Positions 48,333 to 61,690 of a DNA stretch of 64,000 bases are shown piece by piece. Position 1 is the first letter of the stretch, and the number at the start of each line of letters is the position of its first letter. Source of the DNA: Thamnaconus septentrionalis (lineage: Eukaryota > Chordata > Actinopteri > Tetraodontiformes > Monacanthidae). Location: NCBI GenBank assembly GCA_009823395.1, contig CM020520.1:718501-782500 (forward strand), written 5' to 3'. A program made the translations under genes and the position numbers. The notes under the pieces were generated by a model that was not told the DNA's origin, did not search any database, and saw only the letters and a program-made list of their open reading frames with translations.

Positions 48333-50104
48333 AATGCGGTGGGCAGCTCCTCTGTGTGTATATGTGTGAGAGTGTGTGTGTGTGTGGTTCATGCACACGC
48401 CCCAGGACGGCGCGAGGCAGCCAGACACGCAGAAATGCCGCAGCTGATCATTTCTATCAGGCGCTCCTCCGGGCGCAAGTCTGCAAATGTGTGACATGCC
48501 TCTGCTTCAGCGGATACGTGCGTGCCAGGCCCGCTTAAAGGACGGATGAAGAAGTAGGCGGATGGGGAGGAGAGCAACAAAACAGCTTTCAGGGGAAAAA
48601 AAGCAGCATAGGAGGAGAAAAAAAACAGAAATGCAGCCTCAGTGCAGGAAGAAAAAAGTGAAATGAGGCTGTGAGTGTCTGGCAAGGACAGCGCAGAGTG
48701 TTTGTTGCAAGGCAGAGCTCTGTCCGTCTGTCAGAGGCAGGAAGGAAGGGAGGGGAAGCCAGCACTCACTCAGCTCCTCCCCCAGTCCACACACACACTG
48801 GCCCAGTATGAAACACCAGCAGCATCCTCACTGAACAGCTGACCTGCCTCTCAAACATCTGAGGCTTCGTCCAATCAGCTCAGCCTCCACCACGGTCCAA
48901 ACGCTTCCTCTGGGCTCTTTCCAGGACGGACGTGTGAAATGAATCCTCAGAAAGTCCCTCCCTCGTGCACCCGCTCGGCTGACGTGTAGATGTTGGCGGC
49001 GGCGGCGGCGTCATCTCCTCCCCGTCAGCCTGTGATTGATGCCGCCGCTCCGCCGCCAAGGTCGGGGTTGGCCGTGTTTGACCTCCGACGAGAGGGGGGA
49101 GGAGGAGGGAGGGTAAGGGGGAGAGATTAATGCGGCCTAATAAACCAGTCAGGACGACGACGTTTGCCGAGCCTGACGGCGAGCTGCACTCGTGGCAAGA
49201 GGTTAACGCCCATCCCTGCACGCCGCCGCCCTCGCTCTTCATCAAAAGAAGAGAGAGGAGGGAGGAGGGAGGCTGAGGGGGAGGGGAGAGGGAGGGGTAG
49301 TGTAGCTTCATCATCTTCACTCACACAGTTGCCCTCTATCTTCTCTACTTCTCCACGCTCGCCTGTGCGTCGCTTCAACGTCGATCCGTTCAATCCAGTC
49401 CGGCTTCAGGGGAAAGATTCAAGAAAAGGGGAGGAAACAAACGAGTAACAAAAACGAGGTCAAAAGAATGTTGGGCTCCACACGACCACCACCAGGGTCA
49501 CCCAGCGCCAAGGATCACCTTTCAAAATAAAAGCCTTCCTCTTAAAGTTAGAATTTTGATTGAAATAAACTAAATTAACAAAAGATTGTCCTTTAAGAAC
49601 GAACGTAAATTATTAATAAAGTCATTTAAATAAAATGTAAGATGTACATTTAGGCTCAAATATCTTGCGTGTCACAATTCCATGAATGCACAAGGACACC
49701 AGGCTGCAGCCAATCAGGGTTGGCTGGGCGTCCTTCAACGGAACACACCGCCCTCCACTGACTCCTCCCCCTCGCTGTCGTGTGATTCACGGCCGTCACT
49801 CTCGCCTGCTTAGCGCTCTGCTGTTACAGCACAGCGACACGCAGCCGCAAACTTGAGGGAAGCACAAAGGTCAGCGGCTGACAGGACGGAGACAGACTGC
49901 GGCCCAAGGAGACCTTTCCCAACCACTCACTGAGTCCTGCTGGTGGATGGGAAAAATAATACTAAAGTGGGAAAAACAGGAGGGGGGGTGGGCGGGATTC
50001 CTGCTAATATTCAAGGACAGCAGCCGAGCTTCTAGAAGTGGTTTGAATAAAGTCGGCCTTTCACAGCGCTGGCCAGCAGGAGCAGCCGCAGGCCAAAGAG
50101 TTTA

Positions 50105-50105
<1 letters not shown>

Positions 50106-50143
<38 letters not shown>
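50106..50143. repeat. (CTG)n repeat
   Basis: About 12 CTG units. No coding context. Confidence 0.95.
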
Positions 50144-50144
<1 letters not shown>

Positions 50145-51452
50145 AGCATCGATCGGCCTGCGTGACTTTCAAAAAAAAAAAATCAATGTGAGTGTGCATG
50201 TGTGTGTGTGTGCATGTGTGTATTTGAGGCACCGTTCCAACGGCCTGGATATTGAACGAGCGGCCGGTCGCACACCATCACAATTATCAGCTCTTAAAAG
50301 GGACAGTTCACCCATGTTATGGCTTGATGTGTTTCTGTGACTCGTGTTAACCCTCCGCCATTCCTCCAGCCATGGCCACAGGTGACCAACAGCCCACCCC
50401 ATCCAGCATTGTGAGCAGTGTGCACTCTGGCGCTGCTGCAGTGATTCTCTTCATCTTCTGACTGACATTTAGAGTCGCACAAGCAAACAGGCCAGCTGTG
50501 TTCTCAGTGTTTGTCTACTTTTTTTTTGGTTTTCCTACCTTGACATCAGCTGCGGGGGTCTGCAAGCCTCCCCTGAGACTTCCACTGGAAGACCTCTGCT
50601 GGTCCCACAGCTTCCACTCAGCCTCCTCCGTCCAGCACCAGAGGTCAATGACCTCTGATAGTGCTGATATCTGGCTTCTGTCCCTCTGAAAGACCGGAGA
50701 AATGTTCTGAAGTCACGTGGTTATGGTGTGAAATCTATGTCTGAGAATAACCTTTACCTTGAAGCTGTTGAACATCTCCATGCTGCAGACGTGCTGCTCT
50801 CCCTGAGAGTCTGAGGAGCAACAACACCAAGCACCTGCACCTGCAGCCCGTCAAGCACTTGATCACTCACACCTTGCTCCCTCCATCTATTCAGCACACC
50901 TGGCTGGCTCAGAGCACACAGTCAAACTCACAATATGAAGGATACAATCACAATTTGTGTGTGTGTGTGTGTGTGACCACAATTAAGATTTTATTTTTGG
51001 ACTTTCTTATCAGGTTGAGGATGGAGTGAGTGTTTGTCATGTTGCAGCGGACACACACACAATGATCCGTCTGCCTGAGGCCTCCACATAAAAGCCGTCT
51101 TCACACCACTGTGTCCAGCTTTTTTCTTTGTCCTTTTTTTGTTGTTGCCTGCTGCAGTGATGAATCCTCTCTGCCCGGCAGCAACATCGTTAACAACCTG
51201 CGCTGGCGCAATGATTGTGGAGCATTGACTGAGCATCCACTCTTTGCTAATGACAGCCAGGCCGTATGTCGGTAGGCTTGACCCCCCACCCCCCTCACCC
51301 TCCGACCCCCTGAATGCTAGTTAGCATATCACCAAGCAGCCTTCCAGGAAATGCATGTTTGGCTCTTCTGAAGCTGTCCTACTGCAAAGTCTTTTTCCTT
51401 TTGCATGTTTATCCATGTTTGAACAACCCAAAATGAACCAACCATGATCATA

Positions 51453-51453
<1 letters not shown>

Positions 51454-51512
<59 letters not shown>
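51454..51512. repeat. (CA)n microsatellite
   Basis: A CA tract of about 59 bp. Confidence 0.97.
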
Positions 51513-51514
<2 letters not shown>

Positions 51515-54492
51515 GAGAGTGGATTGATTGCTTTCACCCACAGTGTCTTGGATTAGTATTAGCTGCAGTTGATCTGGAATCAATCTGAGGGTCATCGGCC
51601 GTCAGAGTTCAGCACCACCTACATGCCGGACAGCAGATGGAAACATTACAGCAACACACTGGGACCCACCAGGACCCGGCAGCAGCCGGATCGGCAGAGA
51701 CGCCTCTTAAGATTCTCATCACATTTTTTCCCTCAGTTCCTTTATTTGCCTTTCAAAAGGATTTAACGCAGAAAAAAAGCTTCTTGGCCAAGGTTGGGGG
51801 ATGCTTTTTGTTTTTTCGGCTGTTTTTGCCTTCTTAACGCGACTCCCTACGGCTCAGTGAGTCCTACATCACACCTCACATTCAAGGCACAAACGCCCAG
51901 AAAAACAAACTAGGGGATGGAGGAGACAAATGCAGACAAACAGACACACTTCAGTGCTTTCAGAGACACTTGCGACTTACATGCTGAACGTTCCGTTGCG
52001 GCGTGACAATCCAGACCCCCCCGCTCTCCTCCTCTCTCACACACACACAAAAACACACCAACAGACACAGAAAGACAGGAAGTGTGGGAGTGTTTCCTGG
52101 GCTCCAGTGTGGATGCGGTGTGTCAGACAGCCTGCGGGGGGAGCAAACGAGATGAGACGGAGATGCTGCCAGGCGACTTGCACGTGAGCTGTGGGACGAG
52201 GTGAGAAGGGGGAGGGGAGGGGAAGGGTGTGAGGAGGGCGGGCGAGTGAACACACGAGGTGTGATGGCTACAGAAAGTGAAGGTGTGAGGAGATGATGGG
52301 TGAGGAAGAGGAGAGGAGGGAGGGAGGGAGGGAAGGCAGGTGAGGGAAAAGTTGGAGACCCTCGTGGACAACCAGATTGCAGGGCTAAAGATGCACAACC
52401 ACCAATAATTTCAAATGTCTGCTTGGTGCTTCAGTGCCTTGCTATTCATCCGGCGCCCTCTGTGGGTGGAAAAACGTGTTGCCTAATTAGAGAGTGGCAA
52501 ACTGGCCACGGCAGAGACTGTGGCTCTGAAGACGTCCGCTCGATTCTGTCTGAGCATTTCCTAATGTTTCTGCCAGCGGTTGCATCCTGCAGGTGAACAG
52601 TGAGTTTGTATTTTCCTTTGTTCCGGAGTAAATTATCCCAGATACTCACCGCGGTGAAGAACAAGGTTTTCTGATATTTCAGAACAACAGTCGGGTAAAT
52701 GTTGCTCCTGACCTGGGACCAATTTACCATCGATTCTCAGACGGAGAGAGACGGCAGCCGGCGGATTGCTTTTTTGTGGCTCACAGACAAATTTCTTCTG
52801 GGATCCCTTTTTATATTCTGGAAATTGCAAAACCGTCCTCCATCGCAGCAACTTCACTTTTGTTCTCGCTATTATTCTGTCAAAACATGTCGGCTGTTCG
52901 GCTCATATTCACCCCCCCCCACCATCGCCCTCCCTCCACTCTTTAAGAAAGAGATGTGCACAAAATGGAGCTGCAGCGGGGCGGGACGGAATGTGCGGCG
53001 TCTCTGAGGGATGAGGGACAGCAGGAGGTGGTGGTCCTGGATTGAAGCCCTCCACTCAAACACAAGAGGTTGTGAGAGCGGTCCTTCCCTTATGACCACC
53101 AGGGGGCCAAACATGGAGGTCCAGGTGTCCAGGTCACTCAGGAACAGCAAGAAGCAGAGACAGAGTCCAGATCCGGGCCGACGGTGCTGATCCAGCTGGG
53201 CTTTAAACGCTGTAGATGTGGCTGGGTGGAATTCTGGAGAGCGTCTCACGCTCGTCCGCATTTGTTTCCATGGTTTTTTGCGTCTTTGTCGTCATTGGGG
53301 GGCCGAGGCGGCCATTTAGGGGTATTTTCCTGCCTGGGCCTCGCTGATTGTGTTTTCATTGTGCGGCCGTCCTCCCGTCACAACTCTTTTGTGTCACAGC
53401 GAGGCGGCCGGGCCCTGCTGCGACACTGATTCCCCGGCTTGTGTCGGTGTCACACTCCCCCCTCCCCTCCCCCGGAGCGCCGACATCATTCCAACAACCT
53501 AATGGCTTCCTTGGTTTTGTTTGTCTCCTTTCTATTCTGCAGCCAGCCACCGTCCACACAGGCTCTCCTTCCTCCCGGGAGTTCGTTCTTTCTCCTTCAG
53601 CTTTCACTGCAAAGTGGAGGAGCTTTTATTTTTTTGCATCGTCGTCCCTCTAGAGGTTTTTTATTTTTGCACACGACAGTCAGTATTTGTGTGGCTGCGT
53701 ATCGCTGCTGCACAGTGCGGCGTTACGTAAGCCGGCTCGTTCTCAATGCGGAACTCATGTAGGAACCTTTTCATCAGGGGATTTGTTTGCTTTTTGTTTT
53801 GACACTGCGTTCTGGTGCAGAATGAGCTGTTTTCCCCCTAATATGATGAGGTGCCAGCCAGGACAGCTGCTGTTGCTTGGTCGGTCGGTGAAGAAGTCCC
53901 TTTGCTTTGATTACTTTCAATGCACTCGAGAAGCCCGGAACCCTGCAACCTGCAGAACAGCAGATCTAATCTGGGCTTTTCCCAGAAGCCTCAGAGTCAC
54001 TTGCAAACTTGCACTCCCAGCTCCGACACATGGACAGCCACCATGTTAAAAGTGGAAGACATTCTGGCTGATGCCTGTCATACTCATTAACAGCACCAGT
54101 CCCACCTCAGGAAACACTGCAGAGGTGTTGCAGGTGTGAAGTCGGATGAAACTTTCAAATCTCTCCCAAGCTGAACGCCGACCGCTTCAGACATCTCCAG
54201 GGAAACATGATGAGGAGTGAAGCAGAGAAAAGCAGGAGCACACGTTCTCACCTGCACCTCCTTCAACAGGCACTTTCTTTTGAGGGTGGTGGTCAATGAA
54301 TGATGGAGGCCGGCAGCAGATGTTGGGAGGGGAGGGAGGGAGTGAAGGCGTCGCACCGAGCATTAGCATCAGTACGCGGCAGGTCAATTACTGCGAGGCC
54401 GAGCCGCCATGAATATTACAAGAGCAACACACAACAGTTGCTGTTTGCACCGCCTGCACGTTTAATCCTGCTGCTCACCCTGAAAGAGAAGC

Positions 54493-54494
54493 AG

Positions 54495-54527
<33 letters not shown>

Positions 54528-54529
54528 GG
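54493..54529. repeat. (CTG)n repeat
   Basis: About 11 CTG units, 35 bp left of a CCAT tetranucleotide tract. Confidence 0.94.
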
Positions 54530-54561
54530 CTGAGAGCCAGGAGACGTGCCTTCCCCATCAA

Positions 54562-54652
54562 CCCATCCATCCATCCATCCATCCATCCATCCATCCAGCC
54601 ATCCATCCAGCCATCCAGCCAGCCATCCATCCAGCCATCCAGCCATCCAGCC
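54562..54652. repeat. (CCAT)n / CCAG tetranucleotide repeat
   Basis: About 22 tetranucleotide units, pure CCAT on the left and mixed with CCAG on the right. Confidence 0.96.
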
Positions 54653-54794
54653 CGCTGACGAACGAGCTGATGGAGTTGTCAGTGTCGGCCGGCAGAGCCG
54701 CCTGATATGGAGCCTGAATGCAGATGAGCAGAGGACAAATTGCTTTTTCACCTGGAGGTTCACCCAGAGGTAGCGAGACCTTCAGGTTGGCTCC

Positions 54795-54795
<1 letters not shown>

Positions 54796-54840
<45 letters not shown>
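54796..54840. repeat. (CAG)15 repeat
   Basis: A perfect CAG tract of about 15 units, about 110 bp left of one copy of the duplicated segment described at 54951. Confidence 0.96.
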
Positions 54841-54842
<2 letters not shown>

Positions 54843-54950
54843 GCAGCAGGGGGTGGGGCCAGCTGGTGCAGCAGGAAGTTGAACTTGGCCTTCTACAACA
54901 CTAAGTTCTGATTGGACGGTGAGTCATGTGTCACTCCTCCTCACCAGTGG

Positions 54951-55165
54951 CCAAATCTCAGCTGCCTGGCGTGGCGCTTGGGGTAAGTAACCAAACAGGA
55001 TCCATGGCTGTGACTTTGAGCTGCTGCTAGCTGCACCATCAGCTGCATATCGGCCTGTTGAATTCCCACTATGAAGAAAAATAAAGTGCAGCAGCCGCAG
55101 AGCAGTTTCTATTTTTCCAACTTGTGTTGTTGCTCGAGCCGTGTTGGGGACACACAAAGAAAAGG
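54951..55165 (+). repeat. Duplicated segment, copy A
   Basis: This segment of about 215 bp is clearly related, in the same orientation, to 61693-61945. Shared landmarks in order are CAAATCTCA, TTGGGGTAAG.AACCAAACAGGA, GTGACTTTGAGCTGCTGCTA, GCCTGTTGAATTC, AAATAAAGTGCAGCAGCC, GAGCAGTTTCTATTTT and GTTGCTCGAG. Both copies have a CAG tract on their left. It may be an interspersed repeat or an old local duplication; no transposon ends are visible. Strand is given only for relative orientation. Confidence 0.85.
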
Positions 55166-58100
55166 AGGACGCAGCTGAGAAAGACTCCCCCCTCTTGAGG
55201 ACTTGAGGAGGCCTCCGTCCTTCCTCCGTCCTTCCTCCGTCCTTCCTCCGTTTCAGGAGATAAACACCCGCTGAGCTGGAGTGAGCGTTGTGAGGAGGAG
55301 GAGGGAGGAGGAAGAGGAGGAGGAGGAGTAAGACGAGTCAACAGGAGGTGGCGCTGAACTCAGCAGATGCTGCATCTCTTGGAGGAACCTGGAGTGAGAA
55401 GACAAAGTCACGGTGGTGAATGAGCTGCTGATTTCTTTTCATCCATCGTGGCACCTGAATCATGTTATTCCAGAACATGTGCGCTGCGCTAATTTCAACT
55501 TCTGCTTCTCCTATTGCAGCATCAAATGCTTTTTCTCCCTTTTCATTTATTATTTTTTCTTATTGCTACCCCCTGATGGCGGAGGGAAAAAAAAAAACAC
55601 GAAACCCCCTTTGAAAAGATGAAAAAAAAAAAGTCATCATTTATATTTAAAAAAAGGGAAGAAAATGTCAAACATAACAAGCTGCTGGGTGCCGGCGGTG
55701 AAAGCTGGCTGGAACAAAGAGGCATTTGAGAAAAGAAATGGACGCACGCTGCGCTACAGTCGCACAACTGCGTTTTAGCGCCTGCTTCCACCGGGGCCAC
55801 GTGAGCCGCTTGGGCCCGCTGCGAAAAACTGCCTCTCAGATCCTGTGGAAAGAGATAATGACAGCGGAGGTCGTCGCTTTGTCACATATAATGTCTGGAG
55901 GGGGTGGGTGGTGGGGAAGAGAGAGAGAGAGAGAGCCCACTGCAACAACACACAGGAAGTGCACAGTAGAGTCGCTCTTAATGGAGGAGACGGGTTCATA
56001 ATGAACAAAGGGAAAACAATGATTATCATTAATAGGCCGGGTGGTGGAGGGAGTGGGGGGGGGGCGTGGGGCAGCGGGAGAGCGGCTGATGAGTGACGCG
56101 TCCCTCGGCAGACTCTTGTTAATGTGCCATCAGCGGCTCCGGCAATGAATAACGACTTTAATGATGTTTGTTCGCCGTCATGACACGTCGACGCTCGCCG
56201 GCGGAACCACTTAGCGCACAGAACCGGCGGCGCTCCAGCCACTCGCGGCCCAGCGGGAAATACGTCTCCCCGCAAATTATATTTCTGTCAAAAAAAAAAA
56301 TTGATTCTTTCTTTCGGCACGAATTAAAGATGATTAGGATTTTCCTTCCCTCCTCCTCTCCACTCCAGCTGCTCTCAGGAAGGAAGCAGTCGGGGGATGA
56401 ATAGCTTCTCATTTTCAGGCTAAAGTGCCTCGAATTTCAAATAATGTGACCTTTTTAATATGCCCTGCGCCCGCCGTCCGGCTGCTTCTCAAAAGGTGCG
56501 ACTGACAGGTATGCAGTGTGAGTGTGCGGCCGGCCGAAATTGGGCATTTTCATCAAAATCCTGGGGTAGTGAAAAAAAAAGAAAAGATTCCGGCACCAAA
56601 ATGAGGTTCTCGGTTTGGACGGATCAATAAACGGACAACAATACAGCCCTTTAATCCAAAGTGGGGGATATTTGACTTTTCACTCATTCCTGAGATGAGA
56701 TACTGGAGAATTCAGCCCAGAACGTCTCTGCCATTGCAGCTGTGACGCCGGCGATGATGGTGCAGACGCACGTCGGGTGGAAGGTGCCAAAATAGAGTCA
56801 GTGAAGCTGACTGAGTGCAGTCTGCAGAGCTGTGAGCACCCAGAGGGACGCAAGACCAGATCAGGTCAGTGGCACCATGGGACCACCTGGCAAAAAACTA
56901 AACAAATTGGAGTTTGTGCGTTTAAAATGGCCAATAGGAAGACCCTGCCGAGGCCAGAACAAACTGGAGCTCTGCGCCCTCTGGTGGACAGCAGTGTCAC
57001 GTGTTTTATTTATCACGATACGCCACCTTGTTTTCTTTTCCTTCAGACTGCAGCCGCAGTAATTAGCAGGCTACGCTTGTCATTAGCGCTGCGCTACTTC
57101 CCAGATGCAACATTTGTTTCTACGGATGTGTGACAAGCTCAACGTTGCGTTACGGCTCCGTGTTTTGTTTTTAATTAAATCACACGTCTGTAGATTCTTT
57201 GAACTTGTCCGCTTTGGTGCAAAGAGACGTCGTCGTCGACGAACGTGGGCCGTGACGACCTGTTAGCATCGCCGTGACCCGTCGCCACCGTAGCCTCCGC
57301 AGCGGCTGATCAACGGCAAAACACCCGACGACTCCACCGCCACCGTCGAAGCGCCGTCGACTGCGTGTCGGCTCCTCAAGGAAGGAAGTAAGAACAAGCC
57401 AGGCGAGGAGAGGAGAAAAGAAAGGGTCAAGTCAATTAACCCTGGAGATGTGCTCACTATGCCGCAGATTTTCCCAAAGCCGGGACGGACGCGTCTTTTT
57501 AAATGGTCTCGTTTTTTTATTAGGCATTGAGGTTTATTTATTTATTAGTTGTTTTTTTTAAAGATTAGAAGGGCCACTGTGGAAACGCCGCGTAAGACGG
57601 AATTACACGCCAATTAATTTATTGTGCTAATTTTAATTACACAAGGAGGAGCCAGTATGGTTGGTGGATAATAAAACTCACGGATCGTTGCGGAAACGCT
57701 CAATCAAATTGACCAGAATGGAGTCTGAGGCTTGGAAGAATGTTGCTTTTTGTAAATGATGGCCATTTGAATTGACTGTGGAACAACAAGAAATAATGAA
57801 ATACATTACTAAACAAATGTTGCCTTGTACGTACGAGAAAATCTGTTAAACGTGAGCCAACACAAGCAACAGTAGCAAAATAAATGGCAATATTTGTCTT
57901 TGTCACAAGTCTGCCTGTTGTCTGAAGAGAGAGGAAAAAATAAAAGCCAGCTGCTACTCATGATCCACTCGGTGCTGATGGTGTTTTTCTGCCACTGTCA
58001 TTGGCCGAGGAATCATTGTCCTCCTGCTCAGCGAGCGCCACGCAGTGCTGCAAGTAACATTATTTTCAAAAACTTCAGTTTTGTCCAAGAAAATCACACC

Positions 58101-58544
58101 GGATGTTTCAGCAGATGTACATCTTTATTCCTTTGAGCTGATGACTGGCTCATATCTGCTCACTGGTAGCAGACCAGCTGCATATTAAATCCATCACTAA
58201 AGAGCCAATGGAATCTGCGGCCAGGCCAAACTAAACAAAAACAACAACAAAACATCTTTCCCGCAGGCGGTACCATTGACTGTACATCCTGCAAAATTGG
58301 AAGATTTTATTTTTTAATGTTATTCAGGCAGCGTTCCTAAAAAAGCAGCACAAAGCAGGCGAGCAATATCCGCCAAAGGCTGGACTGAGCGACTGGCTCG
58401 GACACTCGCCTCTTCCCCATCGCACAATTCATCTGTTTTAGTTCTGGCTGAGTGAAACTGTCAGCCAGGCCGCTTCCTCTCCTCCGCTCATCTTTCCCTC
58501 CTCTTTGTCAAAGACGAGTTCAGCCTGCAAGCAAGCAGTAACTT

Positions 58545-58596
58545 GCTACTGGCTACTGGCTCCTGGCTACTGGCTACTGGCTCCTGGCTACTGGCT
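58545..58596. repeat. (TACTGGC)n 7-bp tandem repeat
   Basis: Seven units of CTACTGG/CTCCTGG, with the TCC variant in every third unit, so a 21-bp superperiod is visible. Confidence 0.92.
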
Positions 58597-59603
58597 GGGC
58601 GGTCCTGCTAGAGGTCGAATCAGAGTTCAGGCTCTCCAAAGTCCTGCGTGGAGCTAGGAATGAAAAAAAAACAAAAAAAACAAAACACAGCTGCCCTGCA
58701 TGAGATTTGCATTTCCAAGATGTTGCACTTGCTCCTGCAGGGGAGCATCCAGCCGCTGTTTGGGCGGCAGGTGGCTGCTGAGATCTGACTCACATTTGAC
58801 TTAATCCCACCATCCAAACACCAGCCACACCATTCTAACCATTTCAATCATTTCCCCAATTCCAATCAGAAGCCAGAGTTAGGAGTGGTGGGTGGGCGGG
58901 GGGGGGGGGGGTGTCAGACAAACACAATGGATTTGACTCACTTGAACCACACGGTGTGTAAATCCAGCCCTGAGATTGGAAACAATCCCTTCTGACCTTC
59001 TGCTGTTATGAAAAACAGCCAGCGCATGTTTGGAGACTTTCATAAAGTCTGATTGCTCCCATGTGAGCAGAGGGGGTGGGCTGGGGGGGGGTGGAGGCGG
59101 AGAGAGGCGCTACCTTGATGCTCGCCATGCCGACAAATATCCGCTGGGCGCTGTATTTGCTTTAGTCTAATCTCCCGAAGAGTGATAACGGGGGTGCTGG
59201 CTGATTTTAGCGCTGGAGGGATTAGTCAGGTTTTGATATTCATCTGCAGCGTTGCTTCCATCAGCCAAAGCTGGGAGGCGGCGGGGAGCACGGCGGAATG
59301 TTAAGGCAGCGGGGCCGCCGCGTGCGGGAGCCTGCACCGCTTCTCAACCGCCATCCACTTCAAGTGAGCTGTCGACGGGGGCGGGGGGAAAAAATTCTGA
59401 AAAAACACACCTGGCCCGGCGTTTTCTAATGTATCAAATGGATGCACGTACATGTTTGACTTTTTCGATATTCGGGGAATGCTTTGGAAAAAAATAGAAA
59501 GCAGCGTTGCGAGTCGTCAGGGCCGGCCGGCTGCAGATAGCGAGGCTGCACATGTAAAATGCATGATCTGTTTAATCACAGCTCACCCACACTGGAGATA
59601 AGG

Positions 59604-59613
59604 CTGTCAATCA
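59604..59613 (-). promoter_or_regulatory. Consensus PBX-MEIS/PREP composite motif
   Basis: The minus strand reads TGATTGACAG, the known decamer for PBX with MEIS/PREP cofactors. A GATAAG (GATA-type) motif lies about 8 bp away and TTTAATCAC about 35 bp away. Single motifs occur by chance, so this is suggestive only. Confidence 0.3.
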
Positions 59614-59644
59614 GTGGGCCAGGGCTTGAATTGCAGGGGTCGGG

Positions 59645-59646
<2 letters not shown>

Positions 59647-59680
<34 letters not shown>
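59647..59680. repeat. (TG)n microsatellite
   Basis: A TG tract of about 34 bp, 34 bp right of the PBX/MEIS-type motif. Confidence 0.96.
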
Positions 59681-59682
<2 letters not shown>

Positions 59683-60453
59683 GGGGATCAGACTAGACCA
59701 GGATGTCGTGCACTGTTTCTTCTTGGGTGAAAAAGGAGCCGTGTCTTTTCTTTGAAAGCCACATTAGAATATCTCCCGCAGCTCCTGCAAATTAACGCTA
59801 AAAGTGTCGCCATGCGACTTCCTCACGGGAACCTCCGACCGCCCTCGCGGGATCGCTGCCACTTGCCAACGCCAACGCTCATGCATAGTCATACGTGTTT
59901 AGCATTTGCTTTGCGCGATTCTTCCGCGCCAGCTGTCAGAGTTCAAAGAACCGCACAGAAGATTTCTCCAGTCTCTTTGAAGCCAAGAGAAAAAAGCAGA
60001 CATGGGCTGCTTCTTCTCCTTCACGTGCACCTTGTGATTTAAATGCAATCAGACGCAGGGACGCTCGCCGCTCGCACAACAAAGCCGGCTCGAGTAAACA
60101 CGGTTATCATCGGCGGAGGAGCTGAGACCATTTCGGCAAATGACATTTTGCATCTGGTGCAGAGCTGCCGGTGGATTCCGAGCCGGCAGCTCACGCGTGA
60201 TTGTTGATTCCTACTATCGGCATCCTGATGTCTGAAGTGCATTACCTGTGCCCGACGGCGACGACCCCGCAGGCCGCCCGCTTCCTCTCGGTGAAAAGCG
60301 CCGCCGCCCGCCGTCAGTCCGCGTTGCCGCTGACGGCGAGAGGAGCGCGTGGCGTGAGAGGCCCCGGGGCTCCGTGTCCCAACTGATAAGATCGCAAAAA
60401 GAAAGAATCTCACACAACCAGCACCTGTCAAAGTCCTGCACGCAACCTTCAAA

Positions 60454-60458
<5 letters not shown>

Positions 60459-60491
<33 letters not shown>
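60459..60491. repeat. (CA)n microsatellite
   Basis: A CA tract of about 33 bp. Confidence 0.95.
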
Positions 60492-60492
<1 letters not shown>

Positions 60493-61653
60493 GCTGTAAT
60501 CTCGGCCTCCCAGCAGGCCGCCGGCCATTCTCTGCTATTTTCTCGGGGGTCTAAACGCTCGGCAACGTCTCGGCAGCAGATGTGTGCGTCTGGGCACAGC
60601 TGGCGTTCCCTGCAGCCGCACAACTCCTTCCACCGCTCAGGCTCCAATGTATGCCGGCCGGGCGGCCCCCACAGAAGGAATCGCACGACTGCAGCCAGAG
60701 AAAAATGGAAAACTATTGGAATGAGTCTTCAGACTCATCTGGACGGCGCCGTCGAGGTTCTGGGGGTTCCGACAGTTGGCGAATGAGCTTCCTGCTCCTC
60801 GGCGCCGCTGCCAAAACGTTGTTTTGCTCGGCTGATGACGGAGACGAGCTGAAAAATGGCCGTTTGCTTCTTCTGCCCGCGCCTGCTGCGATGCATTGTG
60901 ATTTCCATGTGCGGGTCAATGAAGGTCGGAGGTGAAGACAACGATCAACTGGAATCCGCATTTGTGCCATGAATGGAAAAGAAAAGCTAAAAGTGTAGTT
61001 TGTAGTTACATCTCCGCTAAGTGGGATTAATATTGAAAACATCAAAGCGCTTTAGGACCCAAAGCTGCATTACTAACAGTGTCTCCACTATCTGGTGACC
61101 TGCTGTAAACTGCACTGAGGCTGGAATGATTGCTTTGTTCTCCCCCGCAAACATCTGTGCAGACTCTTTTCTTTTTTTCCTTTTAGGACTTCCAGACCCT
61201 CGGCGCACAATCAAAGTGGGCTGATGACTCACTCATTTGCAAGAGTGTCGGGGGAAATTGTCACAGTTTGGAAAGGCCACGGTGCAAAAGGCAGGAGCAC
61301 ATTATCGCACAAGCTGTCGCTCCATTACTTTGCAAAAGTTACCGGGAACATTAATAAAAAGAAAGGCAAAGAGTGGCAACACGCGGCATTGTTTGGGCGG
61401 GAGAGTCCCGCTGCTTCGTGTCACGCAAAGAGTCCACGGAAGAGCAGCGCGGTGGGGAGGAGAGCCTCCAGCAGGGAGCGCCGTAATGACGGTGTGCCGA
61501 GGCTCTGCGTGAAGGTTGGAACTCTCCAACTGTGCTGGAGGTTCCGGCGGCCGGAGCAGCTGGTCGCACACACACAACACTGTTCTGGACAGGGAGCGAG
61601 CTGGCAGCGGAGGAAATGATGATGGAGGGAGGGAGAGAGAGAGAGGGGGCTCC

Positions 61654-61654
<1 letters not shown>

Positions 61655-61690
<36 letters not shown>
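61655..61690. repeat. (CAG)12 repeat
   Basis: A perfect CAG tract immediately left of the duplicated segment copy B. On one plus-strand frame it reads poly-Gln, but there is no gene support. Confidence 0.96.

Larger units (their letters stand above)
38156..54950. other. Gene-poor region with scattered repeats and motif clusters
   Basis: I recognise no coding exon in about 17 kb. It contains the repeats and hairpins listed separately, an AT-rich block at about 41021-41165, short CA/TG tracts (about 45663-45678, 50193-50212, 50955-50974) and many Pu/Py-rich patches. Confidence 0.6.

Noticed and set aside
60039..60686. A 215-codon minus-strand open frame
   Set aside because: It contains a CA-repeat-derived Cys-Val run and no recognisable domain. 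It is probably chance.
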